In this document: positions 17,628 through 26,063 of the stretch, in pieces | Position numbering within the stretch: the first letter of the stretch is position 1 | Layout of the letters: every line of letters starts with the position of its first letter | DNA from: Roseomonas sp. E05 | Lineage (GTDB): Bacteria; Pseudomonadota; Alphaproteobacteria; Acetobacterales; Acetobacteraceae | NCBI RefSeq assembly: GCF_030063475.1 | Contig: NZ_JASIRT010000001.1 | Span: forward strand, 372,001 to 436,000 | DNA length: 64,000 nucleotides | Direction: 5' to 3' | Program-made: the position numbers and the translations under genes | The notes under the pieces: generated by a model | Seen by the model: only the letters and a program-made list of their open reading frames with translations | The model's database searches: none | Told to the model about the DNA's origin: nothing

Positions 17628-18740
17628 TCAGCCGTCCTCGACGTAGAGCAGCAGGGTCAGCGCCAGCAGCAGCCCGGCCACCGAGGGCACCCAGGCGGCC
17701 AGCACCACCGGCAGGGTGCCGGCCTGGCCGAACTCCTCCACCACCTTGTCCAGCAGGAAGAGCAGGAAGCCGGCGGCGACGCCGGCGCCCATCATCTGCG
17801 CCACACCGCCGCGCCGCGCATGGCGCATCGAGAAGCCGGCCGCGAGCAGCGCCATGGCCGCCGTCAGCAGCGGCAGCGACAGCAGCGACTGGAACTGCAG
17901 CCGGTGCCGCACCGCCGAGAAGCCGGAGCTCTCCAGCACCTGGATGAAGTCCGGCAGCGCCCAGAAGGAGAGCGTATCCGGGCTGGCGAAGCTCTCCTCG
18001 ATGCGGTCGGGGGTCAGGACGGTCGGCACGCGCAGCGCCTCGGGCGCCGAGGGCAGGCGATTGGCGCCGAAGGTCACGGCATCCTGCAGCACCCAGGCGC
18101 CCGGCACCAGGCGGCCCTGCGGCGCCTCCACCCGCGCCAGCGGCCGGTCGTCGGCGGAGAGCCGCCAGAGCGAGATGTCGCGCAGCACGAAGCCCTGCGG
18201 CCCGACCTCCGGCACGCCCGCCATGATGGCCACGCCGCCGGGCTCCAGGCTGGTGTCGGCCTGGCGCAGCCAGAGCCGCCCGCCGGCCAGCGTGCTGAGG
18301 CCGGCGGTGTTGCGCAGGTAGGTGGCGTCCAGCCGCTCGGCGCGCGAGAGCATGGCGGCGGAGAGCGGCGAGAGCACCGTGGTGGCCAGCCCGCCCAGGC
18401 AGACCGCGACGAAGACCGGCCCCAGCAGGAAGCTCCAGGCGGAGATGCCGGCGGCGCGCGCCACCACCAGCTCCGAGGCGCGCGACAGGCGCCAGAAGGC
18501 GAGGATCCCGCCCAGCAGGATGGCGAAGGGCAGGATCTGCATGATCATGAAGGGCAGCCGCAGCGAGGCGATGGAGGCGACCAGCAGGAAGCCCGCATCC
18601 GGCCGCGTGGCGGCGCGGCGCAGCAGCTCGATGAAGTCGAACAGCGCGACCAGCGCGGTCAGCGCCGTTATCATCGCCAGCACCATGCCGGCGAAGCGCC
18701 GGGCGATGTAGAGCGAGAGCGTGGGGGAGAAGGCCGGCAT
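17628..18740 (-). CDS. lptG: LPS export ABC transporter permease LptG
   Basis: Inner-membrane subunit of the LptB2FG transporter that extracts LPS, 370 residues. Two N-terminal transmembrane helices (about 10-35 and 60-80) with the coupling-helix region ASELVVARAAG, a periplasmic beta-jellyroll (about 125-265), and three C-terminal helices (about 270-365) match the YjgP/YjgQ family. It starts 4 bases after the lptF stop, so the two permease subunits are cotranslated. Confidence 0.93.
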   Translation of the reverse strand: MPAFSPTLSLYIARRFAGMVLAMITALTALVALFDFIELLRRAATRPDAGFLLVASIASLRLPFMIMQILPFAILLGGILAFWRLSRASELVVARAAGISAWSFLLGPVFVAVCLGGLATTVLSPLSAAMLSRAERLDATYLRNTAGLSTLAGGRLWLRQADTSLEPGGVAIMAGVPEVGPQGFVLRDISLWRLSADDRPLARVEAPQGRLVPGAWVLQDAVTFGANRLPSAPEALRVPTVLTPDRIEESFASPDTLSFWALPDFIQVLESSGFSAVRHRLQFQSLLSLPLLTAAMALLAAGFSMRHARRGGVAQMMGAGVAAGFLLFLLDKVVEEFGQAGTLPVVLAAWVPSVAGLLLALTLLLYVEDG

Positions 18741-18744
18741 AGGC

Positions 18745-19881
18745 TCAGCCCTCCGCTGGGCCGGGGCGGCGGCGCGGCAGGCCGGGGCTGCCCGAGAGCA
18801 CCCAGGCCGAGATCACCGCCGGGCCGATGGCGTGCAGCCAGATCAGCGGGATGAAGCGGTTGTCGCGCGCGGCCAGGTTGCCGACGGAAAGCCCGATCGC
18901 CAGCAGCGCCACCACCAGCCCGACGCCGATCACCGCCGGCCGCCAGTCGCCGTAGCGGCGGAAGCCGCTGGCCAGCGCCGTGGCCAGCCCGACCATGGCG
19001 AAGGAGAGCGCGGTGAAGGGCGAGGCCAGGCGCTGATGGGCCTCGGAGCGGAACTTGCGGATGTCGCGCTCCGGCAGGTTCTCCGCCGGGTCGGGGTGGA
19101 GCAGCTCGGAGACGTAGCGCTCGCGCGAGTCGCGGTTGCGCGCCACCTCGGGGGTGGAGCGGGAGGTGGTGGCGAGGTCAAGGCTGTTCTCGGCGAAGGA
19201 GAGGGTCGAGAGTCGCGGCCCGTGTGTGGCGGTGGCGGGCTCCAGCTGCTGGCGCACGCCGTTCAGCAGCACCACGCGCGGGCCGTCCGCGCTGGAGACC
19301 AGCCGCCCCTCCTCCGCCATGATGGTCACCGGCGCGCCCGGCTCGCGCGTGTCGTGCACCATGATGCCGCGCAGCGTGCCATCCGGGTTGCGGCGGCGGG
19401 CATAGACCGTCAGCTCGTCGCCCAGGCTGCTGAACACGCCCTCCTGCAGCAGGATCGCCGCCATCTCGTTGCGGATCTCGTATTGCCAGGTGCGGAAGGC
19501 GGCATGGCTCACCGGCACCAGCCAGAGCTGCAGCGCAAGGCCCGCCGCGGTGGCGATGCCGGCCAGCAGCAGCGCCGGGCGGGAGAGCCGCCAGTCCGAC
19601 AGGCCGGTGGCGCGCATCACCACCAGCTCGCGGTCGGCGTTCAGCCGCACATAGGTGAACAGCGTCACGATGAAGGTGGTGATCGGCAGGATCACCGCGA
19701 AGAAGCTCGGCAGCAGCAGCCCGGTCAGCTCGATGAAGACGGCGAGCGAAAGGCCCCGGTCCAGCACCAGCTCGATGAAGCGCAGGCTCTGGGTCAGCCA
19801 GATCAGGGCGGCCAGCCCCACGGTGACGGCCAGCAGCGCGATGCCGAGCTGGCGGAACAGGTAGCGGTCGAGGCGGGTCAT
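18745..19881 (-). CDS. lptF: LPS export ABC transporter permease LptF
   Basis: Partner permease of LptG, 378 residues. It opens MTRLDRYLFRQLGIALLAVT, followed by helices at about 15-35, 50-75 and 100-120, the coupling segment ADRELVVMRATGLSDW, a periplasmic jellyroll and three C-terminal helices. It is the first gene of the lptFG-lptD-surA-rsmA run. No promoter was identified; a dispersed repeat copy lies upstream, next to the 3' end of the preceding protease gene. Confidence 0.93.
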   Translation of the reverse strand: MTRLDRYLFRQLGIALLAVTVGLAALIWLTQSLRFIELVLDRGLSLAVFIELTGLLLPSFFAVILPITTFIVTLFTYVRLNADRELVVMRATGLSDWRLSRPALLLAGIATAAGLALQLWLVPVSHAAFRTWQYEIRNEMAAILLQEGVFSSLGDELTVYARRRNPDGTLRGIMVHDTREPGAPVTIMAEEGRLVSSADGPRVVLLNGVRQQLEPATATHGPRLSTLSFAENSLDLATTSRSTPEVARNRDSRERYVSELLHPDPAENLPERDIRKFRSEAHQRLASPFTALSFAMVGLATALASGFRRYGDWRPAVIGVGLVVALLAIGLSVGNLAARDNRFIPLIWLHAIGPAVISAWVLSGSPGLPRRRPGPAEG

Positions 19882-19983
19882 GCGGGCGCGAATTACCTAT
19901 GGCAGGCCGGTTCGGAAGGGAAACCCCGGCTGGCCCAGGATGTAGGGCCCGCCGGGCCGGGCCGCCACCCCGGCGGGCTGAAG

Positions 19984-20127
19984 GGAAGGCTGGGGAGTGG
20001 ATTCCCCCAGACCCCCTTCTTTTCTCTTCGTGTTTCCTGCGCTGGCGGCTGGCGCAGTTCCGAGCGGGCAAAAAGAAGGTGGGGCAAACCTGCAGGATTG
20101 CCCGGAGGAATTCCTTCCCCCGATCTT
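19984..20127. repeat. Dispersed inverted-arm element, copy 4 (with 20-bp palindrome)
   Basis: Left arm about 19984-20035 and right arm about 20066-20125, which ends at the stop codon of the protease gene. The right arm is interrupted at 20083-20102 by GGCAAACCTGCAGGATTGCC, a variant of the 20-bp palindrome module. Confidence 0.85.
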
Positions 20128-20811
20128 CTACTCGCCCAGAAAGGCGCGCAGCACGGGCGCGGGCACGATGCGGGTATGCTCCCGCCCCGCGGTCTCCTCG
20201 CGATGGCTGACCAGCCCCATCAGGCAGGATTGCCGCGCGTCGATCACCGCCCCGCCCGATTCGCCCGGCTCCAGCCGCAGCGAGATCTCGGCATAGCCGC
20301 CGTGCAGTGGGTCGGCCTCCCGTGCCAGCGCCGTGATCTCGCCAGGGGCGTCGCGGCGCGGCGTCACCACCCGGACCCGCGCACCGGGGCGCGGGCCCGC
20401 GGGGCAGAGAGACAGGGCCGGCAGGCCGGGCGGCGGGGCCGCGACCCGCAGCAGCGCCACGTCCCGCCCGCCGACATAGAAAGTGCCGGTGCCGGCCCAC
20501 AGGTCGGCCTGCCCGCTGCGCATCAGCTCGGCCGGCCAGTCATGGCCGCCGAGGCGGATCCAGGGTGGCGCGGCGCCGCCGGCGCAGCCATGCAGCAGCG
20601 GCTGGGTGCCATCCACCAGATGCGCCGCGGTGAGGAAGCGGCGCTGCCCGATATAGACGGCCGCGCCGGTCGAAACGCAGTCCGGCGCCAGCCCGGCGCG
20701 CAGCCCGGCCAGGCTGGCGCGCTGCGGCGAAGGCTCCGCGCAGCCCGCCGCGAGCAGCAGCGCCAGCGTCACGAGGTGGCGGCAGGGCAGCCGGCGAGCG
20801 GCAAGGCGCAT
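20128..20811 (-). CDS. Trypsin-like (S1 family) serine protease, predicted lipoprotein
   Basis: Predicted periplasmic serine protease of 227 residues. A signal peptide with lipobox LLAAGC (Cys about residue 21) suggests membrane anchoring. The catalytic triad is readable as TAAHL (His), DVALLRV (Asp) and GESGGAV (Ser). No PDZ domain is present. The ATG at 20811 was chosen because it places the signal peptide directly at the N terminus; an upstream in-frame start would add a basic extension. The target is unknown. Confidence 0.85.
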   Translation of the reverse strand: MRLAARRLPCRHLVTLALLLAAGCAEPSPQRASLAGLRAGLAPDCVSTGAAVYIGQRRFLTAAHLVDGTQPLLHGCAGGAAPPWIRLGGHDWPAELMRSGQADLWAGTGTFYVGGRDVALLRVAAPPPGLPALSLCPAGPRPGARVRVVTPRRDAPGEITALAREADPLHGGYAEISLRLEPGESGGAVIDARQSCLMGLVSHREETAGREHTRIVPAPVLRAFLGE

Positions 20812-20889
20812 GGGAAACCGCCTGCAAGGCCCGCGCGGCGGCGGGCGAAGCGTCAGCATGGCGCGGCCGCCATGCCGCGCCCAGACCTC

Positions 20890-22023
20890 TCACGGCACTT
20901 TGAGGAAGAAGCTCTTGGCCCGCGCCTCGCGCCCGCGCAGCAGGCTGCTGCGGATCTGCCGCACCGTGCGCTGGCCGACATTGCGCTGGTAATAGCCCTC
21001 GTCGTCCGGCAGGCGGTCCATCAGCACGCGCCAGATCTCCTCGATGTCCTGCCGTGTCGCCATCCGGTCCGGGTTGAACAGGCGCCTGCGCATCTCGACG
21101 AGATGCGGCTCCAGCTGCTCCTGCCGGATCCGCGCGTGATGGGCGCGCTTGGCCTGGATGAAGCCTTCGAGCAGCTCCGGGGTCAGCCGCGGCGGCTCGG
21201 GCGGCAAGGCGGTGGCGACCTCGGTGCCCTCGAAGCCATGCCGGGCGAAGCTCGCCGCGCTGAAGGACTGCCCCTGCTTGCCGATGTAGCGGGCATAGCA
21301 GACATCGGTGTTGACGCGACCGAAGCCGAGATCCGCGCAGGCCATGGTCTTGGCGACGTCCTGCGAGGACTGGGTGCTGGCCACCGCCTTGTCCAGATAG
21401 GCCTCGACCAGCCGCAGATGCGGGCGCGCCTGATAGTCGCTCTCCCGCCAGATCTGCCGGAAGGGGGCGAGCCAGGGCTGCATCGCCTGCCAGCAGCGCC
21501 GCGTCAGGCCGAAGCCCCAATGGTGCTCCAGCGGGATGAAGCCGGGCCGCTGCGGGTCGCCGGGGGCGCGGTGATTGCCATAGGCGGCGAAGTAGCCGAG
21601 GCGGGGATGCTGCGGCAGTTGCGCGCGGATCGCCTCCAGCATGGCGAGATAGAAGGGACCGAGTTCGAGATCCTCCTCGAAGAAATAGCCCACCTCCGCC
21701 TTCAGCGTCTCGAAGACCAGGGATTCGCCACGCTGCAGGTTCAGCGCGATGCCGAGATTCTCCGGCGCGGCATGCACCTGGCCGCCCGGGAAGACACGGT
21801 GGAAGGCGGCGATATTGGCCGCGATTGCCGCGTCCTCGGCGAAGCGCACCGCGGAGCGGGACGAGACGGCGCCATCCTGCAGCAGGTGCACCTTCGTCTC
21901 GTCGAGCGTCACGCCCTGCTGCGCCCGCAGGGAGAGGCACAGGCGCTCCAGGTATTCCGGCCGGTTGAAGGCGTAGATGACGATCGGCGTCGTCAGCGGC
22001 GGCGGCGGCGGCGATGGTTCCAT
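20890..22023 (-). CDS. GT-A fold glycosyltransferase with C-terminal DUF4214-like segment (paralogue 1)
   Basis: Predicted glycosyltransferase of 377 residues. The N-terminal GT-A domain has an IVIYAFNRPEYLERL nucleotide-sugar segment, HLLQDG, PENLGIALNLQRGE and FFEEDLELGP, where the EED triplet stands for the metal-binding DXD. This arrangement recalls GnT-I-like (GT13) enzymes. The C terminus (about 325-370; EEIWRVLMDRLPDDEG and a following Y-Q-R-N-V-G) resembles the DUF4214 repeat found in many bacterial glycan and surface proteins. A clear paralogue lies at 23935-25053, with tsaC and cysQ between them. Donor and acceptor are unknown. Confidence 0.75.
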   Translation of the reverse strand: MEPSPPPPPLTTPIVIYAFNRPEYLERLCLSLRAQQGVTLDETKVHLLQDGAVSSRSAVRFAEDAAIAANIAAFHRVFPGGQVHAAPENLGIALNLQRGESLVFETLKAEVGYFFEEDLELGPFYLAMLEAIRAQLPQHPRLGYFAAYGNHRAPGDPQRPGFIPLEHHWGFGLTRRCWQAMQPWLAPFRQIWRESDYQARPHLRLVEAYLDKAVASTQSSQDVAKTMACADLGFGRVNTDVCYARYIGKQGQSFSAASFARHGFEGTEVATALPPEPPRLTPELLEGFIQAKRAHHARIRQEQLEPHLVEMRRRLFNPDRMATRQDIEEIWRVLMDRLPDDEGYYQRNVGQRTVRQIRSSLLRGREARAKSFFLKVP

Positions 22024-22086
22024 CGGCGGTGCGGAGGTGCCCCCCTGCTCGTCAACTGCGGCGATATCCGGCGGGGCGGCGGCGCG

Positions 22087-23061
22087 TCAAGCCGCCGGAC
22101 GGGGCGCCGCGGCACGGGCCAGCCGGTCGTTGATCGCGGCGCCCAGCCCCTGGGGCGGCACCGGCATGGCGGCGATGCCCGAAAGGCCGAGACGCCGCCC
22201 CTCCTCGTCGAGCCAGCGCAGCCCGGCGAAGAGGCGGGCGGCCGCCTCCACCGGGTCGCGCCCCGCGCTGAGCTGCCAGATGGCACCGGCACCGGGCAGC
22301 GGCGGCCCGAAGGCCAGCAGCGCCTCCTGCGGCCCGACCGCCGTGGCGTCGAGCCGCAGCGGCAGGCCCGGGGCGTAGTGCGAGGACATCATGCCCGGCG
22401 CCTTCAGCCCGCCCTCGCCTTCCGTCACGGCGCCGGGCCGGCCGACCGGGCCGAGCAGCGCCGCCAGCGCCTCCTCCGGCACGCCGCCGGGGCGCAGCAG
22501 CAGCGGCATGGGGCCGGTGAGGTCAAGCACCGTGCTCTCCAGCCCCACCGGGCAGGCGCCGCCGTCGAGCACGGCGTCGATCCGTCCGTCCAGCCCCTCC
22601 AGGACATGCGCCGCGGTGGTGGGGGAGACCGAACCGGAGCGGTTGGCGGAGGGCGCGGCAAGCGGTATCCCGGCCTCCCGCAGCAGCGCCCGCGCCAGCG
22701 GATGCGCCGGCACCCGCACGGCGAGCGAGGACAGGCCGGCGCCGGTCAGCAGGTCGATACGGCTGGCCTTCGCGCGGGGCAGCACCAGGGTCAGCGGTCC
22801 CGGCCAGAAACGCTCCGCCAGCAGGCGCGCGCGCTCATCCGCCACCACCTCGGCGAAGGCGGCCCCGGCCTCGGCGAAATGGCTGATCAGCGGGTTGAAG
22901 CGCGGCCGGCCCTTGGCGGCGTAGATGCGCGCCACCGCCGCGGCATGGCCGGCATCGGCGCCCAGGCCATAGACCGTCTCGGTCGGGAAGGCGACCAGCC
23001 CGCCGGCCCGCAGCAGCGCGGCGGCGCGCGGCAGTTGTTCAGGCGTCAGCCGTTCCGTCAT
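22087..23061 (-). CDS. L-threonylcarbamoyladenylate synthase (TsaC/Sua5 type)
   Basis: Makes threonylcarbamoyl-AMP from threonine, bicarbonate and ATP, the first step of t6A formation in tRNAs reading ANN codons. The 324-residue protein is the long Sua5 type: YrdC domain (about 10-200; PTETVYGLGADAG, KGRPRFNPL, SANRSG) plus a C-terminal Sua5 domain (after SSHYAPGLPL). It starts inside the cysQ stop (ATGA). The partner tsaB is encoded at 43482-44147 in this window. Confidence 0.93.
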   Translation of the reverse strand: MTERLTPEQLPRAAALLRAGGLVAFPTETVYGLGADAGHAAAVARIYAAKGRPRFNPLISHFAEAGAAFAEVVADERARLLAERFWPGPLTLVLPRAKASRIDLLTGAGLSSLAVRVPAHPLARALLREAGIPLAAPSANRSGSVSPTTAAHVLEGLDGRIDAVLDGGACPVGLESTVLDLTGPMPLLLRPGGVPEEALAALLGPVGRPGAVTEGEGGLKAPGMMSSHYAPGLPLRLDATAVGPQEALLAFGPPLPGAGAIWQLSAGRDPVEAAARLFAGLRWLDEEGRRLGLSGIAAMPVPPQGLGAAINDRLARAAAPRPAA

Positions 23062-23849
23062 TCCGCCCCCTGGCCTTCCGCCCCCGGACTTTCCGCCCCC
23101 TGGCAGAGGAAGGGCGGGTTCTCCCAGCCCGGCTTGCCATAGGCCAGCGGCGCACCGCCGAAATCGGTGCAGCGGCCGCCGGCGGCCAGCAGCACGGCCT
23201 CGGGCGCGGCCGTGTCCCATTCCATGGTGCGGCCGAAGCGCGGGTAGAGGTCGCCCGTGCCCTCGGCCAGCCGGCAGAACTTCACCGCCGAGCCCATGTT
23301 GACGATGCGCTGCACCCGCCTGCCCTCCAGGAAGCGCGGCAGGCGCGGGTCGTCCTTGTAGTGGCGGCTGGCCATGACCACGAGGCCCTCCTCCGGCACC
23401 CGCCGTGCCCGGATGGGGCGCCGGCCGCCGGCATCCTCCTTCCAGGCGCCCTCCCCGACGATGCCGGTGAACAGCTCCCCGGTGGCGGGGATGGCGACGG
23501 CGCCGAGCTTCGGCCGCCCCTCCTCGATCAGGCCGATATTGACGGTGAACTCGGGCCGGCCGGCGGCGAATTCGCGCGTGCCGTCCAGCGGGTCCACCAG
23601 CCAGTAGCGCCGGGTGGCCGCGAGCAGCGCGCCGCCCGAGACCTCCTCCTCCGCCACCACCGGGATGTCCGGCGTGGCCTCGCGCAGGCCCTCGGTGATG
23701 ATCGCCTCGGCCAGCCGGTCGGCGGCGGTCACGGGACTCATGTCGTCCTTGTGCTCCACCGCGAAGCCGGCGTCGCGCACGGTGAGGATGGCTGCGGCGG
23801 CGCGCTGCGCGAGCCGGGCGGCGAGGTCGAGGAGGTCTGAATCGGTCAT
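23058..23849 (-). CDS. cysQ: 3'(2'),5'-bisphosphate nucleotidase CysQ-type (inositol monophosphatase family)
   Basis: Mg-dependent phosphatase that hydrolyses PAP/PAPS from sulfate assimilation. The 263-residue protein has metal-site motifs VVAEEE, DPLDGTREF and WDTAAPEAV. ATG 23849 (MTDSDLLDLAARL) gives the family length. A short C-terminal Gly/Glu-rich tail (PGAEGQGAE) comes from a local direct repeat in the DNA. The overlap with tsaC indicates coupling. An inositol-1-phosphatase activity is possible, but the motif pattern favours CysQ. Confidence 0.88.
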   Translation of the reverse strand: MTDSDLLDLAARLAQRAAAAILTVRDAGFAVEHKDDMSPVTAADRLAEAIITEGLREATPDIPVVAEEEVSGGALLAATRRYWLVDPLDGTREFAAGRPEFTVNIGLIEEGRPKLGAVAIPATGELFTGIVGEGAWKEDAGGRRPIRARRVPEEGLVVMASRHYKDDPRLPRFLEGRRVQRIVNMGSAVKFCRLAEGTGDLYPRFGRTMEWDTAAPEAVLLAAGGRCTDFGGAPLAYGKPGWENPPFLCQGAESPGAEGQGAE

Positions 23850-23902
23850 TCTGCGGCGGAACTGTAGCACCGGTGGCGCGCAAGGGGGGGGCATCGCCGG
23901 GC

Positions 23903-23921
23903 AAAAAAGCCGCCCGGCGGC
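23903..23921 (-). terminator. Intrinsic terminator 3' of the second glycosyltransferase gene
   Basis: On the minus strand a GCCGC-CGG-GCGGC hairpin (23921-23909) is followed directly by six T residues (complement of 23908-23903). It lies 14 bases after the glycosyltransferase stop. Confidence 0.7.
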
Positions 23922-23934
23922 GCCCGCTCCTCCC

Positions 23935-25053
23935 CTATTCGCGGAAGTTGCGCCCGCGATACTCGCGGCTGTTCAGCATGATGTTGCGCAGCTGCCGCAC
24001 CGGGCTGCGGCCGACATACTGCTCGTAGATGTGCTCGCCCTCCGGCAGGCGGTCGAGCAGCAGGCGGTAGAGCTGGTCGATATCCTCGCGCGTCGCCAGC
24101 CGGTCCGGGCTCCAGTGGCGGGCGGAATAGCGCTGCAGGAAGCCGTCGAACTCCTGTGCCCGGAAGCGGCGGAAATGCTCCTGCTGCCGCCGCAGGATGG
24201 CGGTGACGCGCTCGACGCTCGGCGGTTCGAGCGGCAGGTCGCCACGTTCCACCGCCGCCATCCGGTCATAGCCCATCTCGCGGAAGCGGCGCTCGCTGAA
24301 GGAGGCGCCCTTCTCGCCGATGTAGCGGGCGAAGCACATGTCCGTCATCGCCCGGGCGATGCCGAGCTGCGCGCAGGCCACCGCCTTCAGCGCGTCCTGC
24401 GAGGATTTGTCGATCGCCATCTCCTGGCCCTCCAGGAAGCGGTAGACCGCCAGGTGATCGCGGTTGGCGTAGTCGGTCTTCTCCAGGATGGCGAAATAGG
24501 GCCTGAGCCAGTCCTGGATGCGCTGCCAGGCGTCCCGCCGCAGCGCGAAGCCCCAGTGGTGGTCAAGCGGCACGAGGCGCACCCGGTTCGGGTCCGGCGT
24601 GGCGCGGTGGTCGCCATAGGCGGCGAAGTAGCCGACCTCGGGGAAGGGCGCGAAGGCCGCCCGCAGCCGCTCCATCATCAGCAGATAGGCGGGGCCGAGT
24701 TCCAGGTCGTCCTCGAAGAAATAGGCGATCTCCGCGCCGAGCGCCTCGAAGGCATGCGCCTCGCCGCGGCGGATGTTGAGGGCGATGCCGAGATTCTCCG
24801 CGCTGGCCAGCACCTGCCCCTGGGGGAAGGCGGCGCGGAAGACGGTGACGCTCTCGGCCATCGCCGCATCCTCGGCGTAGCGCACGCCGGAGCGGCGCGA
24901 GACCGGCCCGTCCTGCAGGAGATAGATGCGCCGCTCGTCCAGGGCGACGCCCTGCTGCCCTTTCAAAGAGGCGCAGAAGCGCTGCAGATAGTTCGGCCGA
25001 TCGAAGGCAAAGATGATGATCGGCGCGTCGATGATGTGCGCGGCTTCCGCCAT
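23935..25053 (-). CDS. GT-A fold glycosyltransferase with C-terminal DUF4214-like segment (paralogue 2)
   Basis: Predicted glycosyltransferase of 372 residues, paralogous along its whole length to the protein at 20890-22023. Shared blocks include IIIFAFDRPNYLQRF, YLLQDGPVSRRSGVRYAEDA, SAENLGIALNIRRGE and FFEDDLELGP with a canonical EDD, then YFAAYGDHRA and DHHWGFALRR. The C-terminal IDQLYRLLLDRLPEGEHIYE segment again looks like DUF4214. ATG 25053 was chosen over a start 18 codons upstream because it gives the shorter lead before the GT-A core. The pair may build one surface glycan, but the substrates are unknown. Confidence 0.75.
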   Translation of the reverse strand: MAEAAHIIDAPIIIFAFDRPNYLQRFCASLKGQQGVALDERRIYLLQDGPVSRRSGVRYAEDAAMAESVTVFRAAFPQGQVLASAENLGIALNIRRGEAHAFEALGAEIAYFFEDDLELGPAYLLMMERLRAAFAPFPEVGYFAAYGDHRATPDPNRVRLVPLDHHWGFALRRDAWQRIQDWLRPYFAILEKTDYANRDHLAVYRFLEGQEMAIDKSSQDALKAVACAQLGIARAMTDMCFARYIGEKGASFSERRFREMGYDRMAAVERGDLPLEPPSVERVTAILRRQQEHFRRFRAQEFDGFLQRYSARHWSPDRLATREDIDQLYRLLLDRLPEGEHIYEQYVGRSPVRQLRNIMLNSREYRGRNFRE

Positions 25054-25142
25054 GCCGGTCCCGCTCTCCCCGTTGCTCAGCGGCCGGTGGTCGTCCCGCC
25101 TGCCCAAGGCCTAGGTAGAGAAGCGCCCCGCGCGGGGCAACT

Positions 25143-26063
25143 TCATTCGTCCTCGCGCAGCTGCAGCGCCCGGGCATAGACCTGCTTGCGCGGCAGGCCG
25201 GTGGCGGTGGCGACCAGGGCGGCGGCGTCGCGCAGGCTCTCGCCGGCCGCCAGTGCGGCGCGCAGCCGCGCATCCAGCGTCGCCTCGGCCTCCGGCTGCT
25301 CCTCTCCCGCCGGGCCGACCACCAGCACGATCTCGCCGCGCGCCGGGCTCGCCTGGTAGTGCGCCGCCAGCTCCGCCAGCGTGCCGCGCCGCACTTCCTC
25401 GAAGCGCTTGGTCAGCTCGCGCGCCACCGCGGCGGGGCGCGGGCCGAGCGCCGTGGCCATGGTGCCCAGCGTCTCCGCCAGCCGGTGCGGCGCCTCGTAG
25501 AAGATCAGCGTGGCGGCGAGACCGGCCCGCTCGGCGGCGCGCAGCTTCGCCAGCGCGGCGGCGCGGGCGGCCTCGCGCGGCGGCAGGAAGCCCTGGAACA
25601 GGAAGGGATGCGGCGGCAGGCCGGAGAGGGTCAGCGCCATCACCGCCGCGTTCGGCCCGGGCACGGCGGAGACCGCGATGCCCTCGGCGATGGCGGCGCG
25701 CACCAGCTGGTAGCCCGGATCGCTCATCAGCGGCGTGCCCGCATCCGAAACCAGGGCGAGGCGTTCACCGGCAGCCATGCGCGCCACGAGGCGCGGGGTC
25801 GCGGCCTCCTCGTTGTGTTCGTGCAGCGGCAGCAGCTTCGTGGAAACGCCATGTCGCGCCAGCAGCGGGGCTGTTACCCTGGTATCCTCGCAGAGCACCG
25901 CGTCGGCCGCGCGCAGCGTGGCCAGGGCGCGGGGCGCGAGGTCGCCGAGATTGCCGATCGGCGTCGCCACCAGTGTCAGCCCCGGCCTGCTGCCCGGGGG
26001 AGGGGAGGTTTCATTTGCTGCTTCCGTGGTCCCGTTCTCGTCCTGCTGCAAAGGCGGCTGCAT
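25143..26063 (-). CDS. rsmI: 16S rRNA 2'-O-ribose C1402 methyltransferase RsmI
   Basis: SAM-dependent (tetrapyrrole-methylase fold) enzyme that 2'-O-methylates C1402 of 16S rRNA. The 306-residue protein has LTLVATPIGNLGDLAPRAL, CEDTRVT, SDAGTPLMSDPG, AVPGPNAAVMALTLSGLPP and FYEAPHRL. A strong GGGGAGG precedes ATG 26063. It is divergent from the LppC-like gene, as is common in alphaproteobacteria. The 5' ends are very close or overlapping, depending on the start used there. Confidence 0.94.
   Translation of the reverse strand: MQPPLQQDENGTTEAANETSPPPGSRPGLTLVATPIGNLGDLAPRALATLRAADAVLCEDTRVTAPLLARHGVSTKLLPLHEHNEEAATPRLVARMAAGERLALVSDAGTPLMSDPGYQLVRAAIAEGIAVSAVPGPNAAVMALTLSGLPPHPFLFQGFLPPREAARAAALAKLRAAERAGLAATLIFYEAPHRLAETLGTMATALGPRPAAVARELTKRFEEVRRGTLAELAAHYQASPARGEIVLVVGPAGEEQPEAEATLDARLRAALAAGESLRDAAALVATATGLPRKQVYARALQLREDE

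Noticed and set aside
18721-23142. A 1473-codon open frame on the plus strand, and similar long frames at 3606-5135 and 15171-18854
   Set aside because: They are antisense shadows of lptG, lptF, the protease, the glycosyltransferase, tsaC, the enolase-superfamily gene and lptD. Their composition is His/Arg/Gly/Ala-rich with no domain, as expected opposite high-GC genes.
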